Of a stretch of DNA of 64,000 nt, positions 24,830-36,445 are shown piece after piece. The notes beneath the pieces are model-generated. The model had not been told where the DNA came from, made no database searches, and saw only the letters and a list, made by a program, of their open reading frames with translations. The DNA is from Peribacillus simplex NBRC 15720 = DSM 1321 (GTDB taxonomy: Bacteria; Bacillota; Bacilli; Bacillales; DSM-1321). Position numbers and translations under genes: made by a program. The DNA is taken from contig NZ_CP017704.1 in NCBI RefSeq assembly GCF_002243645.1, forward strand, positions 2,870,001 to 2,934,000, in the 5' to 3' direction. The first letter of the stretch is position 1; each line of letters begins with the position of its first letter.

Positions 24830-25881
24830 AGTCATATAAGAGCTTTCGTTTGTTTAATGAAAAAATTTCATTCTTGATGGATAAAAAAGCTATGATCGTG
24901 ATTTTTATATTATTTTTAGTCACTTCACTAGTGTTTGTGATTAGTACTGGATTGGGTGAAATGAATATAAATCCGTTAAGTGTCCTCCAAGTCCTTTTCG
25001 GAGGGGGGACGGAGAGTGATCGGCTTATCATCCAATCTTTCCGTCTGCCTAGAATAATTGTTGCCCTGTTGGTAGGGATGGGCCTTGCTGTAGCTGGAGG
25101 AATCCTTCAAGGGATGATTCGAAATCCACTTGCTTCGCCTGATATCTTGGGGATAACAGGAGGAGCGACTGTAGCGGTCGTTGGATTCTTGGCCATTTTT
25201 AGCGATAAGAATCATTCTTTAACAGTGAGCATCAATTGGCTGCCGTTAGCTGCATTCATTGGGGCGACAGTCGTGGCCTTTCTTGTTTATTCCTTAGCCT
25301 GGAAAAATGGAGTTCCCCCGATAAGACTTGTGTTGATCGGGATTGGGGTGATGGCTTTAATGAAGGCACTCACTACGATAATGATGATTCTTGGCCCCGT
25401 CTATCAAGCGAGCCAGGCAAACCTTTGGATCACGGGGTCAGTGTCTAACTCCACCTGGAATAATATCGCTGTACTGGCACCATGGACGATTCTATTCCTG
25501 TTAATCGCCTTCCTGTATGCCAGAAATATTAATTTACAGGAGCTAGGCGATGACCTTGCAACGGGGCTTGGGGGACATGTCCAAAAACAGCGGTTTACGT
25601 TATTGATGATCAGTACGGCCTTGATTGGTGGTTCTACCGCTTTTGCTGGAGGAATAGGATTTGTGGGATTAATGGCACCACACATGGCCAGAAGGCTGGT
25701 TGGTTCGAGTTTTGGAGTGTTACTGCCCACTTCAGCTTTGCTTGGTGGCATCCTGGTTATGGTGGCGGATTTGATTGGGCGGACCTTATTCTCACCTTTG
25801 GAAATACCGGCTGGCGTCTTCACAGCGAGCATCGGGGCACCATACTTCATTTATTTACTATATAAAACGAGGAATTCATAA
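24826..25881 (+). CDS. FecCD-type iron-siderophore permease, subunit 2
   Basis: 351 residues from ATG overlapping the previous stop. Same motifs: RLPRIIVALLVGMGLAVAGG, NPLASPDILGITGGA and GGIGFVGLMAPHMARR. Forms the membrane channel heterodimer. No fecE-like ATPase follows; a terminator does, so energy coupling must come from an ATPase elsewhere. Confidence 0.94.
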   Translation: MKSYKSFRLFNEKISFLMDKKAMIVIFILFLVTSLVFVISTGLGEMNINPLSVLQVLFGGGTESDRLIIQSFRLPRIIVALLVGMGLAVAGGILQGMIRNPLASPDILGITGGATVAVVGFLAIFSDKNHSLTVSINWLPLAAFIGATVVAFLVYSLAWKNGVPPIRLVLIGIGVMALMKALTTIMMILGPVYQASQANLWITGSVSNSTWNNIAVLAPWTILFLLIAFLYARNINLQELGDDLATGLGGHVQKQRFTLLMISTALIGGSTAFAGGIGFVGLMAPHMARRLVGSSFGVLLPTSALLGGILVMVADLIGRTLFSPLEIPAGVFTASIGAPYFIYLLYKTRNS

Positions 25882-25894
25882 ATCCGGTAAATGT

Positions 25895-25934
25895 AGAAAG
25901 AAGCAGCCATCCTAGGGATGGCTGCTTCTTCTTT
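25895..25934. terminator. Bidirectional terminator, permease 2 / yceI
   Basis: AGAAGCAGCCATCC / GGATGGCTGCTTCT with flanking T/A runs. Confidence 0.92.
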
Positions 25935-25937
25935 TCA

Positions 25938-26471
25938 TTAAGCTTCTTTAGCTGCTTCGATTTCAATGGTAAGCGTGATTTGATCGCCGATCAGTACGCC
26001 GCCTGTTTCTAATGCCGCGTTATAGGTAAGGCCATAATCACTGCGTTTTACTTTCCCTTTTCCGCTAAATCCTGCTTTTTCATTTCCCCATGGATCTTTC
26101 CCTTGGCCTTCGAAGGTGATGCTGAAAGTTTCTTCTTGTGTGATTCCATTAAGAGTCACATTTCCAGTTACATCGTATTCATCTTCATTCGTTTTCACGA
26201 TTTTTGTTGATTTGAATGTTAATGTAGGATTTTTTTCTACATCAAAAAAGTCAGCGGAACGCAAGTGATTATCCCGATCTGCATTCCGTGTGTCAATACT
26301 GGCCACATCAACGGTAAAATCGATTTCAGCAGTTGTTAGATCCGATGGGTTTGCTAAAATGCTTGCTTCGAACTTATTAAAACTTCCTTTTACTTTAGCG
26401 ATCATCATATGTTTTACGGAAAATTCAATAGCACTGTGAGTCGGGTCGACTGTCCATTTTGTATTTGTCAT
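25938..26471 (-). CDS. YceI family polyisoprenoid-binding-type protein
   Basis: 177 residues with no signal peptide. WTVDPTHSAIEFSVKHMMIAKVKG opening (shown in part: DPTHSAIEFSVKHMM) and FDVEKNPTLTFKST are YceI lipocalin-like hallmarks. The family binds long-chain isoprenoids; cytosolic Bacillus members have no settled role, though several are induced by quinone or thiol stress. AGGAGGAATAAAC precedes ATG. Confidence 0.9.
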   Translation of the reverse strand: MTNTKWTVDPTHSAIEFSVKHMMIAKVKGSFNKFEASILANPSDLTTAEIDFTVDVASIDTRNADRDNHLRSADFFDVEKNPTLTFKSTKIVKTNEDEYDVTGNVTLNGITQEETFSITFEGQGKDPWGNEKAGFSGKGKVKRSDYGLTYNAALETGGVLIGDQITLTIEIEAAKEA

Positions 26472-26506
26472 GTTTATTCCTCCTAATTAATAATCTTGAA
26501 TTTATA

Positions 26507-26568
26507 TATCTTTAATTTGAGATATCTTAACTTAATGTAATTATAAGAGGTGGAAGCAATAGTGTCAA
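26507..26568 (-). promoter_or_regulatory. Consensus promoter and MarR/MhqR-like operator of yceI
   Basis: On the minus strand, perfect TTGACA (26563-26568), 17 bases, TATAAT (26540-26545). Just downstream is an 18-base palindrome TATCTTTAATTTGAGATA (26507-26524), similar to the MhqR-type box tATCTC...GAGATa. A perfect promoter with a downstream operator implies tight repression; the regulator is not in the window. Confidence 0.6.
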
Positions 26569-26598
26569 CTGAAAGTTTTCCTTAATTTAGAAAATATG

Positions 26599-26635
26599 AA
26601 AAACCCTGTGTATTTATGGGGCACAGGGTTTTTTC
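26599..26635 (-). terminator. Terminator after MmpL gene
   Basis: AAAAACCCTGTG / CACAGGGTTTTTT stem. Confidence 0.88.
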
Positions 26636-26666
26636 TTATGTAGAAGTTTAAAGCTGACTAACTATA

Positions 26667-28889
26667 TTAATTGGCATGTTCTTTCTCTTCCTGATTGGTC
26701 ACTTTACTCGGCCAAAATGCATGGCGGCCAAGTAGGGCGGTGATCGCAGGAACAAGGAACGGGCGCACAATGAATGTATCCATTAACACACCAAGAGCAG
26801 TAATGAGCCCGAATTGAACCAATACTTGAATCGGAAGTGTGGCAAGAACGGAAAAAGTGGCTGCCAAGATTATTCCGGCGGATGTGATGACACCGCTAGT
26901 TTCGGCAACGCCTTTTCTGATGGCCTGCTTGATGGGCATTGTTTCTTTCTTACGCCAAATGCTTGAAACCATGAAAATGTTATAATCTTCTCCAAGTGCA
27001 ACCAGGAATACAAAAGAATAAAGTGGAATTGTCCCCTCTATGGCATCGACACCCATGAAATAGTGCAGGATTATCCAACCTAAGCCCATAGCTGCAAAGA
27101 ATGAGAGAATGACTGTCCCCATTAAATACACCATCGCTGTCACAGATCGCAAGTAGGCTAAAAGGAGCAAGGAAATCAGGACGATGATGATCGGGATGAT
27201 CATGAATTCATCGGATTTTACGGTATCCCTTTTATCGAATTGCGTCGCAGTTTGCCCGCCAATCCAAACCTTTTCATCGACGGAAGATATATTGGCGGCC
27301 TTCAATTCTTTCTCCGCCATTGTGCGGATTTCCGGAATGGAATCAATGGCATCGATATCATATGGGTTGATGTTGAATGTGACCTCATAGGATTGCAGAT
27401 CTTTATTGGATTTACTTGTGACTGGATCGGCAACACTTTCAACAATATTCATCCCCTCTAATGCCGGCGCTAAATCGATATCTTCCCCATCCGTATCGAC
27501 AACCACTTTGGCCGGTGCCAGTTCGCCAGGTGAGTACGAGTCGGAAATGACAGAATAGCCTTCACGGGAGTTCATATCTTCAGGGAAGGAAGAGAGAATA
27601 TCATATGAATATTTTATTTGTGAAGAATATCCAGCTAAAACACTGAAAATGATCAGGCATGTAAGAATGACGGTCCATGGCTTGGTTGTGACGATATGTC
27701 CAATCCAGTTACCGATGCGTCCTTCTTTATGCTTTTTGACGGCTTTTCCCTTTTTCCTTGCCCGTGCTTCTTCCATTTCTGGTGTACGCGGAACGATTGG
27801 GAAGAACGAAGCCCTTCCGAATACAGAAAGCAATGCCGGTACAAGTGTTAAAGCTGCCAGTATCATGATTAAAATGGACAAGCTGAATGGTACAGCGAAA
27901 CGGTGGTAGGCTCCGTATTTGGCTACAAGCAATGTTAGCAGGGAGATGACGATCGTAAGGCCGCTCATCGCAATGGCGCCTGATGAATCTTTAAATGCGG
28001 CGATCATGGCTTTCCGTTTGCTTTCATGATTTCTTAATTCACTTCTGTAGTGAGAAATTAAAAATAGACAATAATCCGTTCCGGCACCGAATAATAATAC
28101 GGTCATGATTGAAATGGCCTGTGAATCGACTGTAATCCAACCATGATCTGCCATGAATCCAAGGATCGGGCTCGTGACAATATAGGCGAAGCCAACTCCG
28201 ATTAGAGGAATGATGGCTAAAAGCGGGGAGCGGTAAATGAGTAATAACACGACAAGTACAAGTATTACTGTCGCTAATAGCAATTTGAAATCTGCACCTG
28301 AAAATAAACCCGTTGCATCGACGGATATCCCTACAGGACCTGTCACTCGAAGGGATAATTCATCTGAATCCGTCGAGACCTTGAATGGGTCCGATCCAAT
28401 GTGTTCCGATACGGCTTCATTAATGCTCTCAAGATTTTTTTCGAGAATTTCAGTCTCGGTCTTTTCTTTAAAGAAAAGCGGCTGTACGAAAGTCGTTCCA
28501 TCTTCTGAAACCGATTCTTGAAGAGCAGGCAACGGAATTTCATGGAGCGGCGGTAAAAAAGATTGCTGTGTCAATGGTCTATCTGTCAGTTCTTTGGAAA
28601 GGTACTGGATTTCGGCCAAGTCGGCTTCTGTCAGTCCACCTTCCCGATGCCATGTAAGTAGGGCAGGTAATCCAGAGGAGTTAGGAAACTCTTCTTTAAT
28701 AAGTTCATCAGCCACGACTGAAGGTGAGTCTTCAGGCAAGTCTGCGGCATTATTTACTGTTCGATCATTAACGGCAGGCAATGTGAAGGTTAATGCGATT
28801 GCTGCAATTATCCACACAGCAATGACAACCCAACGACTGGTTTTTCCGGTCATCATCCTGCCAAGTCTTCCTAATATTGATTCGTCCAA
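26667..28889 (-). CDS. MMPL/RND family transporter
   Basis: About 740 residues. Two repeats of one membrane helix, an extracellular domain and five helices, with the MMPL signature GAGTDYCLFLISHYRSE in the first and ALGEDYNIFMVSSIWRK in the second; the Asp residues are proton-relay positions. Similar to YdfJ/YdgH. I place the start at TTG 28889 behind GCGGGGTG because a -10 TATAAT on the minus strand (28929-28934) lies inside the longer ORF that starts at 28958. Substrate unknown; family exports lipids or drugs. Confidence 0.88.
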   Translation of the reverse strand: MDESILGRLGRMMTGKTSRWVVIAVWIIAAIALTFTLPAVNDRTVNNAADLPEDSPSVVADELIKEEFPNSSGLPALLTWHREGGLTEADLAEIQYLSKELTDRPLTQQSFLPPLHEIPLPALQESVSEDGTTFVQPLFFKEKTETEILEKNLESINEAVSEHIGSDPFKVSTDSDELSLRVTGPVGISVDATGLFSGADFKLLLATVILVLVVLLLIYRSPLLAIIPLIGVGFAYIVTSPILGFMADHGWITVDSQAISIMTVLLFGAGTDYCLFLISHYRSELRNHESKRKAMIAAFKDSSGAIAMSGLTIVISLLTLLVAKYGAYHRFAVPFSLSILIMILAALTLVPALLSVFGRASFFPIVPRTPEMEEARARKKGKAVKKHKEGRIGNWIGHIVTTKPWTVILTCLIIFSVLAGYSSQIKYSYDILSSFPEDMNSREGYSVISDSYSPGELAPAKVVVDTDGEDIDLAPALEGMNIVESVADPVTSKSNKDLQSYEVTFNINPYDIDAIDSIPEIRTMAEKELKAANISSVDEKVWIGGQTATQFDKRDTVKSDEFMIIPIIIVLISLLLLAYLRSVTAMVYLMGTVILSFFAAMGLGWIILHYFMGVDAIEGTIPLYSFVFLVALGEDYNIFMVSSIWRKKETMPIKQAIRKGVAETSGVITSAGIILAATFSVLATLPIQVLVQFGLITALGVLMDTFIVRPFLVPAITALLGRHAFWPSKVTNQEEKEHAN

Positions 28890-28999
28890 TGAAGGCACCC
28901 CGCTTTTTGAATTATTTATCCTTAGTTCATTATAATGGAGTGCTGTTGACATATACAAAAATGGGTATGCTTACTCCATGTTTCTACTAGAAGCTTCAA

Positions 29000-29022
29000 G
29001 TTGTTAATGGCATGAGGGGAAA
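29000..29022 (+). promoter_or_regulatory. Possible sigma-B promoter of the catalase gene
   Basis: GTTG (29000-29003), 13 bases, GGGAAA (29017-29022), one mismatch to GTTT-N12-15-GGGWAW. Weak evidence. Confidence 0.35.
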
Positions 29023-29126
29023 AGTACTTATTTAACTAATTTCAATTAAATTTGAAGATTGAAGAGTGAAATATAGGGAATAGGGGAAAGTATGGTATGG
29101 CTTTTATTAACAGAGGAGGGATTTTT

Positions 29127-30704
29127 TTGTCCGATAAATCCAAAAAACCAAATGATGAATCGAAAGAAACATTAACGAACAGGCAAGGGCACCCGGTAAC
29201 GAATAACCAGAGTCTTAGAACTGTAGGGAACAGAGGACCTAGTACACTTGAGAACTATGATTTTCTGGAAAAGATCAGCCACTTCGATAGGGAGCGTATC
29301 CCTGAACGGGTTGTGCATGCCCGTGGTGCAGGTGCACATGGTTATTTCGTTCCGACCGGTAAAGCGGGGGACGAGCCGACTTCAAAATATACGAGAGCGA
29401 AGGTTTTTCAGGAAGAAGGTAAAAAAACCCCGGTATTCGTGAGATTTTCATCCGTTATTCATGGAGGGACGTCCCCGGAAACGTTACGTGATCCCAGGGG
29501 ATTTGCCGTCAAATTTTATACGGAAGATGGAAACTGGGATCTTGTAGGAAATAACCTGAAAATTTTCTTTATCCGAGATGCCATGAAATTCCCGGATTTG
29601 ATTCATGCCTTCAAACCGGATCCGGTCACGAATATTCAGGACGGCAGGAGGATTTTCGATTTTTGCTCGAGTTCGCCTGAAACATTCCATATGGTTACCT
29701 TTGTGTTTTCCCCATGGGGCATTCCAGCTAACTACCGCATGATGCAAGGATCAGGGGTCAATACTTATAAATGGGTGAATGAGGAAGGGAAAGCCGTGCT
29801 TGTCAAGTATCACTGGGAACCGAAACAAGGGATCAAGAACCTGACACAGCAAGAGGCAAATGAAATTCAAGCTACGAATTTCAATCATGCCACACAGGAT
29901 CTATATGAAGCGATTGAACGCGGGGACTATCCTGAATGGGATCTCAACGTACAGATCATGAGTGATGATGATCATCCTGAGTTGGATTTTGATCCGCTGG
30001 ATGATACGAAGATCTGGCCGAAAGATGAGTTCCCATGGCTGCATGTCGGTACGATGGTATTGAATAAAAACCCTGAAGACTATTTCACTGAAGTCGAACA
30101 GGCTGCATTCGGCACGGGTGTCCTAGTGGATGGACTGGACTTTTCTGATGACAAGATGTTACAGGGACGTACATTCTCTTATTCCGATACACAACGTCAC
30201 CGTGTTGGCGCGAATTATCTGCAATTGCCAATTAATGCTCCAAAGAAACCAACAGCCACGAATCAGACTGGCGGACAGATGCAATATGAAGTTGGCAGAG
30301 GCAGTCAAAGCCCGCACATCAACTACGAACCATCAACCGTCGGCGGCTTGAAAGAAGCCAAGCAGACGGGCAAGGAGTATACACCTATGGTGGAAGGGAA
30401 GCTTGTTCGTGAGACAATCGATCGCCAGAACAATACGAAACAGGCTGGTGAAACATTCCGTGAATTCGAGGATTGGGAAAAAGACGATTTAATTTCCAAT
30501 TTAGTGGCGGCATTGGCTCCTGCCGACAAGCGCATTCAGGAAAAAATGATAGCACTTGCCGAAGAAGCCGATGAAGAGTATGGCCGCAGATTGAAAGAGG
30601 GACTGGCCACGGCTTCTGAACATACGGACTCTTCAAAACCTTTGGGTGGGACGGATAACCCTGAGGACGCCGTTAAAAAAGGACATGAAGCGGATCCATA
30701 TTGA
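29127..30704 (+). CDS. Haem catalase
   Basis: 525 residues from a TTG seven bases after GAGGAGG; an in-frame ATG at 29097 precedes that ribosome site and is rejected. Catalytic His in [14 protein letters not shown], distal Asn in [11 protein letters not shown], and proximal haem Tyr in [14 protein letters not shown]. Decomposes hydrogen peroxide in the cytoplasm or spore. C-terminal extension is hydrophilic. Resembles KatA/KatX-class small-subunit catalases; I cannot decide which paralogue. Confidence 0.93.
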   Translation: MSDKSKKPNDESKETLTNRQGHPVTNNQSLRTVGNRGPSTLENYDFLEKISHFDRERIPERVVHARGAGAHGYFVPTGKAGDEPTSKYTRAKVFQEEGKKTPVFVRFSSVIHGGTSPETLRDPRGFAVKFYTEDGNWDLVGNNLKIFFIRDAMKFPDLIHAFKPDPVTNIQDGRRIFDFCSSSPETFHMVTFVFSPWGIPANYRMMQGSGVNTYKWVNEEGKAVLVKYHWEPKQGIKNLTQQEANEIQATNFNHATQDLYEAIERGDYPEWDLNVQIMSDDDHPELDFDPLDDTKIWPKDEFPWLHVGTMVLNKNPEDYFTEVEQAAFGTGVLVDGLDFSDDKMLQGRTFSYSDTQRHRVGANYLQLPINAPKKPTATNQTGGQMQYEVGRGSQSPHINYEPSTVGGLKEAKQTGKEYTPMVEGKLVRETIDRQNNTKQAGETFREFEDWEKDDLISNLVAALAPADKRIQEKMIALAEEADEEYGRRLKEGLATASEHTDSSKPLGGTDNPEDAVKKGHEADPY

Positions 30705-30719
30705 TTGGAGTGAAAAGAA

Positions 30720-30757
30720 GCAAACTTCCCTTTAAAGGGGTTTGCCTCTTTTTTTTA
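30720..30757 (+). terminator. Catalase terminator
   Basis: GCAAACttCCCTTT/AAAGGGGTTTGC, then T-run. Confidence 0.88.
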
Positions 30758-30894
30758 ATGGGCATAATTGATGGATGTGTGGAATGTTCTCCTGATGATG
30801 CCTTGAAAATCAAGTGGGAAATTGATTGGCAAAAAACCTCATAATCATTTAAACTGAAACTACTCTATTTTTCTCTTATAAAGGAGATGAAAAA

Positions 30895-31125
30895 ATGATT
30901 AAAATTCTTTCTGCCCTTTTCCTTCCTTGTCTACTTGTCATGCTATTTTCAAGAGTCACCTATAACAATGTCGTAGGCCTTGTTTTAACTGTTGCCTTGA
31001 TTACAGCTTCCGCATATAAAGGTTATACGCATACAAACTTATTGATCATCGTCGATGCCTTATCCCTGACAGTGGGATTTTGGTTATCAAAAAGAATGAT
31101 GAAACGTACATCCAAGAGCGCCTGA
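30895..31125 (+). CDS. csbA: CsbA family membrane protein
   Basis: 76 residues, same length as B. subtilis CsbA and in the same place before uvrBA. Three hydrophobic segments; FSRVTYNN and SAYKGYTHTN match the family. Sigma-B-controlled in B. subtilis; I do not find a convincing sigma-B site here. Function unknown. AAAGGAG precedes ATG. Confidence 0.85.
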   Translation: MIKILSALFLPCLLVMLFSRVTYNNVVGLVLTVALITASAYKGYTHTNLLIIVDALSLTVGFWLSKRMMKRTSKSA

Positions 31126-31145
31126 CACTAAAGGTGCTTTTTTTG
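31117..31145 (+). terminator. csbA terminator overlapping its stop codon
   Basis: AGCGCCT/AGGTGCT stem followed by T7. Confidence 0.8.
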
Positions 31146-31340
31146 TACTCAAACGTGTCATTCCCCTCAACACATCATGAAGTCCGTAACCTAAAAATAG
31201 AATGGATGTTCGCTTATTACTGGTTTGTTTTAAGGCTATTGTGGTAGAATGTGTATATATGCTTTATTAAACCGGAATAAATAGAAGGGATATAGGCATG
31301 TCCCGTTTTCATATAAAAATATTTCAATAGGAGGCTATGC

Positions 31341-33329
31341 TTGGTGAAGGATAAGTTTGAGTTAGTCTCAAAATACTCTCCTCAAGGAGATCAACCGGCA
31401 GCAATTGAAATGCTGGTCGAAGGGATTAAGGAAGGCAAGGAAATGCAGACGTTATTGGGTGCAACGGGGACAGGGAAAACGTTCACCGTTTCCAATGTGA
31501 TCCAAAGAATCAATAAACCGACTCTTGTCATTGCCCACAATAAAACGTTGGCAGGGCAGCTTTACAGTGAGTTCAAAGAGTTCTTCCCTAATAATGCCGT
31601 TGAATACTTCGTTAGCTATTATGATTATTACCAGCCAGAAGCTTATGTTCCATCCACGGATACCTTCATCGAAAAAGATGCAAGCATCAATGATGAAATC
31701 GATAAACTGCGTCACTCGGCAACTTCGTCTTTGTTCGAAAGGAAAGATGTCATCATCATTGCCAGTGTTTCGTGCATATATGGACTCGGTTCTCCTGAAG
31801 AGTACCGGGAGATGGTTGTTTCCCTCCGAACAGGCATGGAAATAGAACGGAATGCCTTGCTGCACAGACTCGTGGATATTCAATATGAGAGGAATGATAT
31901 TGCTTTCCAAAGGGGGACTTTCCGCGTTCGCGGCGACGTGGTCGAAATTTTCCCGGCCTCACGTGATGAACATTGCGTACGGGTGGAGTTTTTCGGGGAT
32001 GAGATTGACCGTATCCGTGAAGTCGATGCCCTGACTGGTGAAATTACTGGTGAACGTGAACATATCGCCATTTTCCCGGCTTCCCACTTCGTAACCCGCG
32101 AAGAGAAAATGCGGATAGCCATTCAAAATATCGAAACGGAATTGGAAGAGCGATTGAAGGAATTAAGGGAAGATGAAAAACTCCTTGAAGCACAGCGCTT
32201 GGAGCAGCGGACCCGTTATGATTTGGAAATGATGCGGGAAATGGGCTTTTGTTCAGGGATCGAGAACTATTCCCGCCATTTAACCCTTCGTCCCTCAGGT
32301 GCGACACCATACACTTTAATAGATTACTTTCCAGAGGACTTCCTATTGGTCGTGGATGAATCACACGTAACCCTTTCGCAAATCCGCGGAATGTTCAATG
32401 GCGATCAGGCGCGTAAGCAAGTGCTAGTCGATCATGGCTTCCGTCTGCCGTCTGCAAAAGATAACCGCCCGCTAAGATTTGAAGAATTTGAAAAAAAGGT
32501 CCATCAATCCATATTCGTTTCGGCAACTCCGGGACCATATGAACTCGAACATACGCCAGAAATGGTTCAGCAGATCATCCGTCCTACCGGATTGCTGGAT
32601 CCGACGGTAGAAGTGAGGCCTATTGAAGGGCAGATAGATGACTTGATCGGTGAAATACATGAGCGCGTCAAAAAGAACGAGCGTGTGCTCATTACGACCT
32701 TGACGAAAAAGATGTCTGAAGATTTAACTGATTATTTAAAGGAAATCGGCATTAAGGTCCAATATCTTCATTCGGAAGTGAAGACCTTGGAAAGGATAGA
32801 AATCATTCGGGAACTTCGAATGGGCAAATATGATGTACTCGTTGGAATCAATCTTTTAAGGGAAGGCCTGGATATTCCGGAAGTGTCGTTAGTGACCATT
32901 CTGGATGCCGATAAAGAAGGGTTCCTTCGCTCGGAACGTTCGCTTATTCAAACGATGGGCCGTGCAGCCCGTAATTCCAACGGCCACGTCATCATGTATG
33001 CAGACCGCATCACGAATTCGATGGAACTTGCCATCAATGAAACGAGCCGGCGTCGTGAAATCCAGGGAAATTATAATAAAGAGCATGGAATAATGCCTCA
33101 AACCATTCAAAAGGATATCCGTGACTCCATAAGGGCGACTCATGTAGCCGAAGAAAGCGAAGAGTATAAGGAAGACCTTGCACCAAGCCTCGCGAAGCTT
33201 CCTAAAAAAGAGCGTTTAAAAGTGATGGCAAGCATGGAAAAAGAAATGAAAGAAGCGGCAAAGGCACTGGACTTCGAGCGAGCTGCCGAGCTGCGTGATT
33301 TATTACTAGAGTTAAAAGCGGAAGGGTGA
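31341..33329 (+). CDS. uvrB: UvrABC excinuclease subunit B
   Basis: 662 residues; TTG at 31341 or GTG at 31344, both served by AGGAGG. The GTG start gives [13 protein letters not shown], matching B. subtilis more exactly. Walker A GATGTGKT, the DNA-inserting beta hairpin [15 protein letters not shown], helicase motif [11 protein letters not shown] and a C-terminal UVR motif ([17 protein letters not shown]). Damage verification in nucleotide excision repair with UvrA. Six bases separate it from uvrA. Confidence 0.98.
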   Translation: MVKDKFELVSKYSPQGDQPAAIEMLVEGIKEGKEMQTLLGATGTGKTFTVSNVIQRINKPTLVIAHNKTLAGQLYSEFKEFFPNNAVEYFVSYYDYYQPEAYVPSTDTFIEKDASINDEIDKLRHSATSSLFERKDVIIIASVSCIYGLGSPEEYREMVVSLRTGMEIERNALLHRLVDIQYERNDIAFQRGTFRVRGDVVEIFPASRDEHCVRVEFFGDEIDRIREVDALTGEITGEREHIAIFPASHFVTREEKMRIAIQNIETELEERLKELREDEKLLEAQRLEQRTRYDLEMMREMGFCSGIENYSRHLTLRPSGATPYTLIDYFPEDFLLVVDESHVTLSQIRGMFNGDQARKQVLVDHGFRLPSAKDNRPLRFEEFEKKVHQSIFVSATPGPYELEHTPEMVQQIIRPTGLLDPTVEVRPIEGQIDDLIGEIHERVKKNERVLITTLTKKMSEDLTDYLKEIGIKVQYLHSEVKTLERIEIIRELRMGKYDVLVGINLLREGLDIPEVSLVTILDADKEGFLRSERSLIQTMGRAARNSNGHVIMYADRITNSMELAINETSRRREIQGNYNKEHGIMPQTIQKDIRDSIRATHVAEESEEYKEDLAPSLAKLPKKERLKVMASMEKEMKEAAKALDFERAAELRDLLLELKAEG

Positions 33330-33335
33330 CGAAAC

Positions 33336-36215
33336 ATGGCAATGGATAAAATTGTGATAAAAGGTGCCAGGGCCAACAATTTAAAGAATATTGATATCAC
33401 GATACCGAGAGACAAACTTGTTGTGCTGACCGGATTATCGGGATCTGGAAAGTCTTCCTTGGCTTTTGATACGATTTATGCAGAAGGGCAAAGACGTTAT
33501 GTAGAATCACTTTCCGCTTATGCCCGTCAATTCTTAGGCCAAGTGGATAAACCGGATGTCGATGCGATTGAAGGTTTGTCACCAGCCATTTCCATAGACC
33601 AGAAAACGACCAGTCGAAATCCTCGTTCAACCGTAGGGACTGTTACGGAGATCTATGATTATTTAAGGCTGTTATTTGCACGGGTCGGAAGACCGACCTG
33701 TCCGATCCATAATATTGAAATCACCTCACAAACGATTGAGCAAATGGTGGACCGCATTCTTGATTACCCTGAGCGAACCAAGCTTCAGGTATTGGCACCG
33801 CTTGTCTCAGGCAGAAAAGGGACACATGCAAAAGTTTTGGAGGAAGTTAAGAAACAAGGATATGTCCGCATTCGTGTGAACGGGGAAATGCATGATCTCA
33901 GTGAGGAGATCACTCTCGAAAAAAATAAAAAACATTCGATTGAAGTCATCATAGACCGGATCGTCATTAAAGAGGGTATCATGGCTAGGCTTGCAGATTC
34001 ATTGGAAAGTGCTTTGCAGCTTGGCGAAGGCAAAGTCATCATTGACGTCATGGGTGAGGAAGAGCTGCTGTTCAGTGAACATCATGCTTGTCCATACTGC
34101 GGATTTTCTATTGAAGAGTTAGAGCCGAGAATGTTTTCCTTCAATAGCCCGTTTGGGGCCTGCCCTGATTGTGATGGCTTGGGGGCGAGGCTTGAGGTGG
34201 ACCGTGATCTGGTCATCCCGAATCAGGATTTAAGCCTCCGTCAACATGCGATTGCGCCATGGGAGCCGACGAGTTCTCAATATTACCCGCAGCTCCTTGA
34301 AGCGGTAGCCAACCATTATGGGATAGATATGGATGTGCCCGTTAAAGATTTACCGGAAGAGAAAATGGATAAGGTCTTGCTTGGTTCAGGTAAAGATAAG
34401 ATATATTTCCGTTATAAAAACGATTTTGGAAGAGTGCAAGAAGGATATATTCCTTTTGAAGGTGTTTTAAGAAACATCGAAAGGCGCTTCAAGGAGACGA
34501 GTTCAGACTATATTCGTGAGCAAATGCAGAAATATATGTCAGAACATCACTGTCCAACCTGTAAGGGTCATCGATTGAAAAAAGAGAGTCTTTCCGTGCT
34601 CATTCAAGGGGTCCATATAAGTGAAACGACAGCTTTATCAGTGGAAGATGCGTTAGTATTTTTCGATGAGCTTGATTTGACTGAAAAGGAAGCTGCAATT
34701 GCGAAATTGATTTTACGTGAAATTCGTGAGCGGCTTGGTTTCCTGGCTAATGTAGGTTTGGAATATTTGACGTTGAGCAGGGCAGCGGGAACATTATCAG
34801 GCGGTGAAGCGCAGCGAATACGATTGGCGACGCAGATCGGTTCCCGATTGACGGGAGTCCTCTATATCTTGGATGAACCTTCAATAGGGCTGCATCAGAG
34901 GGATAACGATCGATTAATCGAAACATTGAAGAATATGCGCGAAATCGGGAACACCCTGATTGTTGTCGAGCACGATGAAGATACGATGATTGCTGCGGAT
35001 TATTTGATCGATGTTGGTCCTGGAGCAGGAGCACATGGAGGAGAAATCGTGGCCGCTGGTACTCCGGAAGAGGTCATGAATAATCCTAAATCCTTAACGG
35101 GCCAATATTTAGCAGGGAAGAAATTCATTCCATTGCCATTGGAACGCCGGAAAAATGATGGTCGTGTAATTGAGATAAAAGGTGCCAAGGAAAATAATTT
35201 GAAAAACGTTAATGTGAAATTCCCACTTGGGGTCTTTACAGCCGTTACAGGAGTCTCTGGATCAGGGAAAAGTACATTAGTGAATGAGATCCTCCATAAA
35301 TCATTGGCTCAAAAGCTGAATCGGGCAAAAGCCAGACCAGGCGATTTCCGTGAGATCAAGGGTATTGAGCATTTAGATAAAGTCATTGATATTGACCAAT
35401 CACCGATCGGCAGAACCCCACGGTCGAATCCAGCTACCTATACGGGTGTATTCGATGATGTTCGTGACGTGTTTGCCTCGACTAATGAAGCGAAAATCCG
35501 CGGTTATAAAAAAGGAAGGTTCAGTTTCAATGTGAAGGGCGGCCGCTGTGAAGCATGCCGTGGTGATGGCATTATCAAGATTGAAATGCATTTTCTCCCT
35601 GATGTCTATGTCCCGTGTGAAATCTGTCATGGGAAACGTTATAACCGTGAAACTCTTGAAGTGAAATATAAAGGGAAAAACATTTCCGACATTCTCGATA
35701 TGACAGTTGAGGAAGGCGTTAGTTTCTTTGAAAATATCCCAAAAATCAAACGGAAGCTACAAACGATTTTTGACGTTGGTTTGGGTTATATCAAGCTTGG
35801 ACAGCCTGCTACCACTTTATCAGGCGGTGAAGCACAAAGGGTGAAACTTGCTTCTGAATTGCATCGTCGTTCCACTGGGCGCTCCTTTTATATCTTGGAT
35901 GAACCAACAACCGGACTTCATGTCCACGATATAGCAAGGCTGCTCCAGGTTCTGCAGCGGCTGGTTGACAATGGGGATACAGTTTTGGTGATCGAGCATA
36001 ATCTGGATGTCATCAAGACGGCGGACCATATTATTGACCTGGGACCGGAAGGCGGAGATAAGGGCGGTACGATCGTCACTTATGGAACACCTGAAAAAAT
36101 ATGTGAAGTTTCCGAATCGTATACGGGAAAATACTTAAAACCTGTACTTACCCGTGATCAAATTCGCATGGAAAATTGGATTGAAGAAAAAGAAACTGAG
36201 CATGAACATGCTTAA
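33336..36215 (+). CDS. uvrA: UvrABC excinuclease subunit A
   Basis: 959 residues. Two ABC ATPase halves: Walker [10 protein letters not shown] (about 31-39) and GVSGSGKST (about 640), each with LSGGEAQR signatures. Zinc modules CPYC...CPDC (about 253-280) and CEAC...CEIC (about 740-767). Dimer scans DNA and loads UvrB. Same operon as uvrB. Confidence 0.98.
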   Translation: MAMDKIVIKGARANNLKNIDITIPRDKLVVLTGLSGSGKSSLAFDTIYAEGQRRYVESLSAYARQFLGQVDKPDVDAIEGLSPAISIDQKTTSRNPRSTVGTVTEIYDYLRLLFARVGRPTCPIHNIEITSQTIEQMVDRILDYPERTKLQVLAPLVSGRKGTHAKVLEEVKKQGYVRIRVNGEMHDLSEEITLEKNKKHSIEVIIDRIVIKEGIMARLADSLESALQLGEGKVIIDVMGEEELLFSEHHACPYCGFSIEELEPRMFSFNSPFGACPDCDGLGARLEVDRDLVIPNQDLSLRQHAIAPWEPTSSQYYPQLLEAVANHYGIDMDVPVKDLPEEKMDKVLLGSGKDKIYFRYKNDFGRVQEGYIPFEGVLRNIERRFKETSSDYIREQMQKYMSEHHCPTCKGHRLKKESLSVLIQGVHISETTALSVEDALVFFDELDLTEKEAAIAKLILREIRERLGFLANVGLEYLTLSRAAGTLSGGEAQRIRLATQIGSRLTGVLYILDEPSIGLHQRDNDRLIETLKNMREIGNTLIVVEHDEDTMIAADYLIDVGPGAGAHGGEIVAAGTPEEVMNNPKSLTGQYLAGKKFIPLPLERRKNDGRVIEIKGAKENNLKNVNVKFPLGVFTAVTGVSGSGKSTLVNEILHKSLAQKLNRAKARPGDFREIKGIEHLDKVIDIDQSPIGRTPRSNPATYTGVFDDVRDVFASTNEAKIRGYKKGRFSFNVKGGRCEACRGDGIIKIEMHFLPDVYVPCEICHGKRYNRETLEVKYKGKNISDILDMTVEEGVSFFENIPKIKRKLQTIFDVGLGYIKLGQPATTLSGGEAQRVKLASELHRRSTGRSFYILDEPTTGLHVHDIARLLQVLQRLVDNGDTVLVIEHNLDVIKTADHIIDLGPEGGDKGGTIVTYGTPEKICEVSESYTGKYLKPVLTRDQIRMENWIEEKETEHEHA

Positions 36216-36218
36216 AAG

Positions 36219-36244
36219 AACAAGCCATCAGGCTTGTTTTTTTG
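36219..36244 (+). terminator. uvrA terminator
   Basis: AACAAGCC/GGCTTGTT then T-run. Confidence 0.9.
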
Positions 36245-36381
36245 TAGAAAAATGACGGTGTGCATTTAATCAATCATTTGATTAAAGAGTAGGAAAACAA
36301 GATATTTCCGGGGAAATCATACATCTTCCTGTTCGGAAATTGTCATTTCCCTTTGTCGAATGATGGGAAAAACGGTATTTA

Positions 36382-36408
36382 TGAAACTTTTTAGATATCT
36401 AGGCGTAT
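36382..36408 (+). promoter_or_regulatory. Sigma-W promoter of yvlB
   Basis: TGAAAC (36382-36387), exactly 16 bases, CGTAT (36404-36408), a perfect sigma-W type site. The yvlABCD operon is a sigma-W target in B. subtilis. Confidence 0.85.
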
Positions 36409-36445
36409 GTATGAATAAAATGATAGAAGAAAGCGAGGAATGTTC

